A DNA stretch of 64,000 nt, taken from the NCBI RefSeq assembly GCF_001434585.1, contig NZ_AZDB01000001.1:1-64000 (forward strand), written 5' to 3'. Shown piece after piece: positions 59,632-64,000 of this stretch. The notes under the pieces were generated by a model. That model searched no databases. It saw only the letters and a list, made by a program, of their open reading frames with translations, and was not told where the DNA came from. The DNA comes from Companilactobacillus crustorum JCM 15951 (GTDB lineage: Bacteria > Bacillota > Bacilli > Lactobacillales > Lactobacillaceae). The position numbers and the translations under genes are program-made. How positions within the stretch are numbered: position 1 is the first letter of the stretch; each line of letters starts with the position of its first letter.

Positions 59632-60119
59632 TTTTGCCAGTTCTCAATTGCATTAGCAGCTAATCCAATTGAAAGAATTGCGTCTCGAGAAATAGAATTT
59701 CTTACATCAGCGACAATCGTATTATCGTAAACAGCACCAATAACAGTAAACGAATAATTAATCAAATCAATATCAGTCTTGGCTTTATAATCACCAGTTG
59801 CATATGGATCTTCATGATTGTAAGTAAAATTAATTTCATGTCCAGCTAAAGAACCATCCACGTGATTTACTTGAACACGATCATGCAATTCACTGAGCTT
59901 ATTATCAGGACTTTGCAAAGTTAAACGATGGTCTGATTCGTTTTGATAATATTCATCTTCAGTCATATCAAAATACTCTTTAATAGGCTTTCTCAACACT
60001 TCCAATGAGTCCAAAACATCATAGACCTTTTGGGCATCAAATTCTTGTGACTTATCTTCAAGTTGCTTTCTATTCGTATAGAGCCAATCGGCTAAAGTGC
60101 TAATAGTTTCAGAATTCAT
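59628..60119 (-). CDS. Hypothetical protein, first gene of ABC operon (163 aa)
   Basis: I do not recognise a family. It is soluble and acidic with an N-terminal helical segment (ETISTLADWLYTNRKQLEDKSQEFDAQKVYDVLDSLEVLRKPIKEYFDM) and a beta-rich second half (INFTYNHEDPYATGDYKAKTDIDLINYSFTVIGAVYDNTIVADVRNSISRDAILSIGLAANAIENW). No signal or TM segment. Translational coupling (ATGA) to the ABC ATPase suggests a cytosolic partner or sensor of that exporter. Confidence 0.6.
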   Translation of the reverse strand: MNSETISTLADWLYTNRKQLEDKSQEFDAQKVYDVLDSLEVLRKPIKEYFDMTEDEYYQNESDHRLTLQSPDNKLSELHDRVQVNHVDGSLAGHEINFTYNHEDPYATGDYKAKTDIDLINYSFTVIGAVYDNTIVADVRNSISRDAILSIGLAANAIENWQK

Positions 60120-60155
60120 AATTATCCTCCGTCTTCAATACCATTATACTAATTT

Positions 60156-60701
60156 TTACTTGAAATCACAGGTGTCAACATGATCATTAATCACGCCAAC
60201 TGCCTGCAAAAATGAATAGATAATGGTTGGTCCTACAAAACGGAAGCCTTTTTTCTTTAAATCTTTACTGATTTTTTGCGACAATTCCGTTTGTGCAGGT
60301 ATTTCACTCATATCACTATAATGATTAATTATCGGTTTATTATCAACAAAATGCCAGATATATTCAAAGAATTTTTCATTATTTCGATGCATTTTTTCAA
60401 TTAATTGCGCATTATTGATTGAAGAATCAACCTTTAGTCGATTTCGAATAATCCCTTTATCCTGTAATAGAGCCGTTCGTTTCGCTGCATCATAATTAGC
60501 AATTTTTTCAATCTCAAAATTATCATAAGCCAGACGATATGTCTGACGTCGATTTATGATGGTTGACCAAGAAAGACCTGCCTGAGCACCTTCCAATGTC
60601 AACATTTCAAAAAAATACTGCTCATCATGGCTCGGATGTCCCCATTCTTTGTCGTGGTATTCTTGCATTGCTTCTGAACTATTAGCCCATTCGCATCTCA
60701 T
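60156..60701 (-). CDS. tag: DNA-3-methyladenine glycosylase I (181 aa)
   Basis: It removes 3-methyladenine from alkylated DNA in base-excision repair. The start ATG at 60701 follows GGAGG; the upstream frame to 60746 lies in a terminator. The structural zinc site is complete: Cys3 (MRCEW), His16 (EYHDKEWG) near the N-terminus, and His/Cys in NDHVDTC at the C-terminus. Conserved WGHPSHDEQYFFEMLTLEGAQAGLSWSTIINRR and GFRFVGPTIIYSFLQAVGVIND complete the match with E. coli Tag. Confidence 0.92.
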   Translation of the reverse strand: MRCEWANSSEAMQEYHDKEWGHPSHDEQYFFEMLTLEGAQAGLSWSTIINRRQTYRLAYDNFEIEKIANYDAAKRTALLQDKGIIRNRLKVDSSINNAQLIEKMHRNNEKFFEYIWHFVDNKPIINHYSDMSEIPAQTELSQKISKDLKKKGFRFVGPTIIYSFLQAVGVINDHVDTCDFK

Positions 60702-60715
60702 AAGATTATCCTCCA

Positions 60716-60745
60716 TAAAAAAAAGAACTGGCATCTGCCAGCCCA
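60716..60745 (-). terminator. Terminator of the 60755 Usp gene
   Basis: CTGGC (60728-60732) pairs with GCCAG (60737-60741) around ATCT; eight or more A on the plus strand give the U tract. Confidence 0.75.
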
Positions 60746-60754
60746 ATTATCAAA

Positions 60755-61240
60755 CTATTTCTTCTTATCAACAAGCTTCTTATTATCAACATCAGTTCTA
60801 ACGATAATAACATCAGTTCTTGCATTTCTTGTAACGTATTCAGATACAGAGCCTACCAACAAGCGAGTAACGGCATTCATACCAGTTGAACCAATCATGA
60901 TTAAATCATTCTTATATTCTTCAATGAATTCTTGGGAAATAACTGTCTTAGGTTCTCCGAAACGAACGTGAATATCAATGTCGTCTTCTTTGAAGCCATC
61001 TTTAACGGCACCCTCTTTTAATTCATTGAGATATTTTTGAGCATCTTCAGATAGTTGGTAAATTACATCCCCATTGAGCATTCCACCATGTAATCCGATG
61101 AATTGTTTTGTATCCAAAACAGTTAAAACATCTAAGTGTCCACCGTTCATTTGTGCAACTTTCACAGCCTTCTTGAAAGCCATCTCAGCTTCTTTTGATC
61201 CATCTACCGGAACCAAAATTCTCTTATAATCTTGTTCCAT
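60755..61240 (-). CDS. Universal stress protein, ATP-binding type (161 aa)
   Basis: ATG at 61240 follows GGAGG. UspA fold with KRILVPVDGSKEAEMAFKKAVKVAQMNGGHLDVLTVLD and an intact ATP-binding pattern in MIGSTGMNAVTRLLVGSVSEYVTRNARTDVIIVR (G-x2-G-x9-G-S). This makes it an ATP-binding Usp, unlike the copy at 50451. Stress-related in general; specific role unknown. Monocistronic. Confidence 0.9.
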   Translation of the reverse strand: MEQDYKRILVPVDGSKEAEMAFKKAVKVAQMNGGHLDVLTVLDTKQFIGLHGGMLNGDVIYQLSEDAQKYLNELKEGAVKDGFKEDDIDIHVRFGEPKTVISQEFIEEYKNDLIMIGSTGMNAVTRLLVGSVSEYVTRNARTDVIIVRTDVDNKKLVDKKK

Positions 61241-61320
61241 AATTCCATCCTCCAATGCACTTATTGAAATTCCTTTAATTTTAGATTAATGCATTCATAT
61301 ATATTATTCAATAAAATACA

Positions 61321-62433
61321 CTATTTAAAAGCTAAAAGTGTTCTTGCCAATTGATTGGCAACTGATTCATAGTTTTCAAAAATTGTAATCTCATCATCAT
61401 ATTCTGTCATTTGCGTTGAAAATATTCCGGTGAATAATTGTTCATAATCTTGAAAGTCATCAACAAAGTTATTACATAGTACGAAAGTAGGAATATTATC
61501 TAATCCCGCTACTCGACTGAGATGATAAAGGATATCATCATGCATCGAATCGTCTGAAATCCTATCAGTAGCGGTAATAACCACATCTGCCGAACGAATA
61601 ATTTCATTCATGCCCGTAACTTTTGCAATCCATTCAAACGATGATCTTAAAATACGTGCATTAATCATTGCAAACGCCCCTGCCAGTGTCTTAATCGAAT
61701 TGGAATGTGGCATCGGGTGTATATCTAAATTATACTTCTGATTCATTTTTTCTGTAATATAAACTAAATTATCTTCCAAAAAACTTTCTTGAGTTTCATT
61801 TAAATAATCAACTGTTTCGCATAATTTTTGTGAACTAGAAAAATTCAGCAACACTGTAATTTTTGTTCTGTTGCCCAACAATTTATAAACATCCTCCATA
61901 TCAATACGGTCAGCATCAATCAAAGGATTTTCACCTTCAGGAATCAATTCGCCATTTTCATTGTAGATTTTAGCGCCTAATGCTTGCAAAGCTCCTAAGC
62001 CACCATCTGCTACGGCCGTTTTTCCTAAACACAAAACAATATTTCTTAGACCACTTGTTACTGCATCCATAATAAATTCGCCTATACCATGACTCGTAGC
62101 GTGAAACAATTGATCTCGTGATTTATTTTTAGCCAAATCGACTCCAACCACCTGTTCAGAATCAATAATTGCGGTATCTTGACTATCAATATTGGTTATT
62201 AAATAACGTCCCATTTTGTTGCTCCAAAACGCATCAAAAAAAGATAGATTGACCCAACGACCGCCAACAGTGTGCTCCACTAATGCTGGCATGCCATACT
62301 TACTATCTGTGACTGGCATCGTAGCTATTTCAGCATCTGGCAAAGCACGGGAGATGCCACTATAAATAGCTTGGCCTATTTTAGTCGAGCTAATATGATT
62401 ACTATACTTTCCAGGGGCAATAATGAACTTCAT
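61321..62433 (-). CDS. Diverged glycerate kinase-like protein (370 aa)
   Basis: The overall fold follows GlxK/GarK glycerate kinases (PF02595): MKFIIAPGKYSNHISSTKIGQAIYSGISRALPDAEI at the start, LCLGKTAVADGGLGALQALGAKIYNENGELI in the middle and VTGMNEIIRSADVVITATDRIS near the end. Two signature motifs are missing: the DGGEGT expected after PVTD reads SKYGMP, and TGEGRxDxQTxxGK reads TATDRISDDSMHDD. It may be catalytically inactive or act on another substrate. It is divergent from a tyrosine phosphatase gene. Confidence 0.75.
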   Translation of the reverse strand: MKFIIAPGKYSNHISSTKIGQAIYSGISRALPDAEIATMPVTDSKYGMPALVEHTVGGRWVNLSFFDAFWSNKMGRYLITNIDSQDTAIIDSEQVVGVDLAKNKSRDQLFHATSHGIGEFIMDAVTSGLRNIVLCLGKTAVADGGLGALQALGAKIYNENGELIPEGENPLIDADRIDMEDVYKLLGNRTKITVLLNFSSSQKLCETVDYLNETQESFLEDNLVYITEKMNQKYNLDIHPMPHSNSIKTLAGAFAMINARILRSSFEWIAKVTGMNEIIRSADVVITATDRISDDSMHDDILYHLSRVAGLDNIPTFVLCNNFVDDFQDYEQLFTGIFSTQMTEYDDEITIFENYESVANQLARTLLAFK

Positions 62434-62497
62434 AATAAGAATGACTCTTCCTTTTGTTATAATAAGCTATAGAATAAAACAACCGAGGTAATCAAAA

Positions 62498-63301
62498 ATG
62501 GCTAATGATAATGAACGAGTTTTAAACCTTGAAAAGGGCGTTAATTTCCGTGAGCTTGGTGGCTACCAAACAACTGATGGACGAACGGTTAAATACCACA
62601 AAGTTATTAGATCTGCTGGTTTGGCTGATTTAACCGATCACGATTTGAACTACTTAAAAGATTATGGTTTAAAGATCGACGTTGATTTTCGTTCTAAACA
62701 AGAAATCGACAAAAAGCCAGATAAGCGTCCTAGTGGCGTAAGATACGTTTGGGCTCCTGTCTTCCAAGAAGATGAAACAAAAGCCTCAGAGGTTGAGAAT
62801 GAAAGCTATATTCCCGAAATTGGCGGCGATCCTACTAATGGTTATGCCCATATGCTTCAGGTTTACCGTGATATTATCACAGGTGCCCCTGCAAAAGCCG
62901 CTTATCGCAAATTCTTTAATCAATTATTATTAAATACCAACGATAACGAAGCTCTACTCTTCCATTGTAGTGCCGGAAAAGACAGAACTGGTATGGGAGC
63001 TGTTTTCTTCCTCGAAACACTTGGTGTTCCTTTCGATACAATCAAACAAGATTACTTATTAACTAACACAGCCAATAAGGAATACGTCGACAACTTAATC
63101 AATATGTTACAAAAGAAGGGATACACTGATCCAGATGTTTTGAACTCGGTCAGAGATTTAATGACCGTACACAATAATTATTTAGCTACAGCTATGAAAA
63201 CTATTAACGCAGATTACGGCAATATAGATAATTATATCAAAAAAGAGTTGAAGGTCAGTTCTTCTGAAATCAACACTTTAAGAAAGATTTATTTAAACTA
63301 A
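62498..63301 (+). CDS. Tyrosine/serine phosphatase, PF13350 type (267 aa)
   Basis: A dual-specificity-like phosphatase: the N-terminal GVNFRELGGYQTTDGRTVKYHKVIRSAGLADLTDHDLNYLKDYGLKIDVDFRSKQE is the family signature, and the P-loop LLFHCSAGKDRTGMGAVFFLE contains the catalytic Cys and Arg (HCx5R). No signal peptide. Lactobacillus relatives are annotated tyrosine-protein phosphatases; Listeria LipA is a close type, with phosphoinositide activity reported. The start follows GAGG. Confidence 0.9.
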   Translation: MANDNERVLNLEKGVNFRELGGYQTTDGRTVKYHKVIRSAGLADLTDHDLNYLKDYGLKIDVDFRSKQEIDKKPDKRPSGVRYVWAPVFQEDETKASEVENESYIPEIGGDPTNGYAHMLQVYRDIITGAPAKAAYRKFFNQLLLNTNDNEALLFHCSAGKDRTGMGAVFFLETLGVPFDTIKQDYLLTNTANKEYVDNLINMLQKKGYTDPDVLNSVRDLMTVHNNYLATAMKTINADYGNIDNYIKKELKVSSSEINTLRKIYLN

Positions 63302-63465
63302 CTAGAAAAGAACGCTCAATAGTTCATTGATATAAACACTTTATCAGCAGACCTACAAGGGAAAAATCAAATATTATTTATGAAGTTATCAACTGGGTTG
63401 GATGCGTTAAGAGAATTTGCTCTTCAGTTTTTTCAAGTAAATCTTCTTATTTTCAGAACATCAGC

Positions 63466-63497
63466 ATCATATTTTCTTCACATTTACCGGGTATGAT
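63466..63497 (+). promoter_or_regulatory. Pho-box-like promoter of candidate sRNA 4
   Basis: TTCACA (63477-63482) with a degenerate repeat ATCATA 11 bases upstream, and -10 TATGAT (63492-63497) nine bases downstream: the same layout as at 1950-1981. The two promoters share TTTTCTTCACATTTACC exactly. Confidence 0.45.
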
Positions 63498-63502
63498 GTA
63501 TT

Positions 63503-63692
63503 TATAAGTTAAAGGAAATCAAAAAGCTTTAACTTATCCCCCCTATAGAATGTTCTTCATATAAAAAACAATATAATTAACTGTTCCTCACTAAAACGTG
63601 ATAATATTTAATCCATCCTTCCCCCCTGATAAATGGATTATTGAAATCGAAAAGCCAATTACTGATCTCTACATTCAGTAATTGGCTTTTTT
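63503..63692 (+). ncRNA. Candidate small RNA 4 (poly-C motifs)
   Basis: It begins with a perfect 10-bp hairpin (ATAAGTTAAA 63504-63513 / TTTAACTTAT 63528-63537), followed at once by CCCCCC (63538-63543). A second hairpin, TAATCCAT/ATGGATTA (63609-63616 / 63633-63640), carries the loop CCTTCCCCCCTGATAA. A strong terminator closes the transcript. Two C6 runs in exposed positions resemble the seed regions of C-rich regulatory RNAs in Firmicutes. No reading frame fits. Confidence 0.55.
63651..63692. terminator. Terminator of sRNA 4, also serving the ABC ATPase gene
   Basis: AAAGCCAATTACTGA (63651-63665) pairs with TCAGTAATTGGCTTT (63675-63689), followed by T6 on the plus strand; TTTT on the minus strand makes it bidirectional. 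Confidence 0.85.
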
Positions 63693-63720
63693 ATTGTCTA
63701 AGCGAGAGCTTTATTAACAA

Positions 63721-64000
63721 TTATTCAAACGCTGCTAATAACTGCTCCTTATTTAAATTTCTCTTTTCAGTTCCCCGAACATCTAATTTTATTTGACCAT
63801 CTTGAACCATAATCAAGCGATTGCCATATTTCAAAGCATCTGACATCTTATGAGTAATCATCATAGTTGTTAACTGCTCATGCAAAATTATCTTATCCGT
63901 TATCCTCATTACTTCTTGGCTAGTTTTAGGGTCTAGTGCAGCTGTATGCTCATCTAACAACAATAACTCTGGCTTACTCATAGTTGCCATTAATAGCGAC
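63721..64000 (-). CDS. Partial ABC transporter ATPase, C-terminal part
   Basis: The gene runs off the right edge: the frame is open to base 63999, reading SLLMATMSKPELLLLDEHTAALDPKTSQEVMRITDKII, so the ATG at 63990 is internal. Visible are Walker B (LLLLDEHTAALDP, with His in place of the usual Pro after DE) and the switch His (MITHKMSDALKYGNRLIMV). The DEHTAALDP variant is typical of ATPases of the TrpX/YP-type amino acid or unknown-substrate importers. Its substrate and permease cannot be seen. Confidence 0.75.
   Translation of the reverse strand, partial: SLLMATMSKPELLLLDEHTAALDPKTSQEVMRITDKIILHEQLTTMMITHKMSDALKYGNRLIMVQDGQIKLDVRGTEKRNLNKEQLLAAFE

Overview
The window is AT-rich low-GC Gram-positive chromosome from a member of the Lactobacillaceae. 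Evidence: strong AGGAGG ribosome-binding sites, many SLAP-type cell-surface repeats, tandem PepO endopeptidases, pyruvate oxidase, an isoleucine 2-epimerase closely resembling the Lactobacillus buchneri enzyme, and a D-aspartate ligase of the Enterococcus/Lactobacillus type. The surface-protein style suggests Companilactobacillus (former L. farciminis/alimentarius group); that genus call is inference. No rRNA, tRNA, CRISPR array, prophage or intact transposase was seen.

Layout. 1-2.8 kb: partial SocA/Panacea-like gene, two exported proteins, a small acidic protein and two candidate small RNAs. 2.8-11.6 kb: a SLAP surface protein, isoleucine epimerase with its permease, and a 1268-residue LRR/MucBP/SLAP surface protein. 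11.6-19.7 kb: pyruvate oxidase, a DUF308 membrane protein, a thioesterase divergent from an AMP-ligase with a destroyed P-loop, a MarR-MFS efflux operon and an esterase. 19.7-28.7 kb: a candidate small RNA with tandem terminators, a frameshifted DUF6056 membrane protein, proB-marR-proA-GNAT, a D-2-hydroxyacid dehydrogenase and a GlpF channel. 29-39.7 kb: a secreted GH84 hexosaminidase with a cre site, a NatAB-like ABC exporter, an EamA transporter and the ugpC-A-E-B operon behind a Pho-box-like repeat. 39.8-46 kb: an SDR/cupin/CMD group beside its MerR regulator, then an ABC/FtsX operon whose permease is frameshifted. 46-50 kb: tandem PepO peptidases. 50-57.5 kb: Usp, D-Asp ligase, a signal-less LRR protein, asparagine synthase and a metallophosphoesterase. 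57.5-64 kb: GNAT, ABC exporter, Tag glycosylase, Usp, a diverged glycerate-kinase-like protein, a tyrosine phosphatase, a candidate small RNA and a partial ABC ATPase.

The most unusual content is non-coding. First, four compact intergenic loci share one plan: a hairpin whose loop carries a C-rich, anti-Shine-Dalgarno-like sequence, followed by an intrinsic terminator. They lie at about 1988-2103, 2695-2787, 19975-20130 and 63503-63692. The first and last have nearly identical promoters built on TTCACA-type repeats with an 11-base period, like Firmicute PhoP boxes, and the ugp operon has a perfect TTTACA-N5-TTTACA. This suggests a phosphate-responsive sRNA pair acting with glycerol-phosphate uptake.

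Second, a family of 440-640 bp non-coding elements recurs at 16.0, 22.4, 28.7 and 53.8 kb. Each holds two inverted copies of a ~160-nt branched palindrome. The outer stems and arms differ completely in sequence between copies yet stay paired, while a core (TGGAACG.GGTGG.CAC) is kept. The 22.4 kb copy has ~24-bp terminal inverted repeats beginning GGTTCTTA and an imperfect 8-bp flanking duplication, suggesting ISL3-type mobilisation. It ends 23 bases before proB.

Working together: AslA plus an AsnH-like amidotransferase fits a Lys-D-Asp/D-Asn peptidoglycan cross-bridge; epimerase plus permease fits non-canonical D-amino-acid traffic; cre-like sites before pox, the epimerase and GH84 suggest CcpA control.
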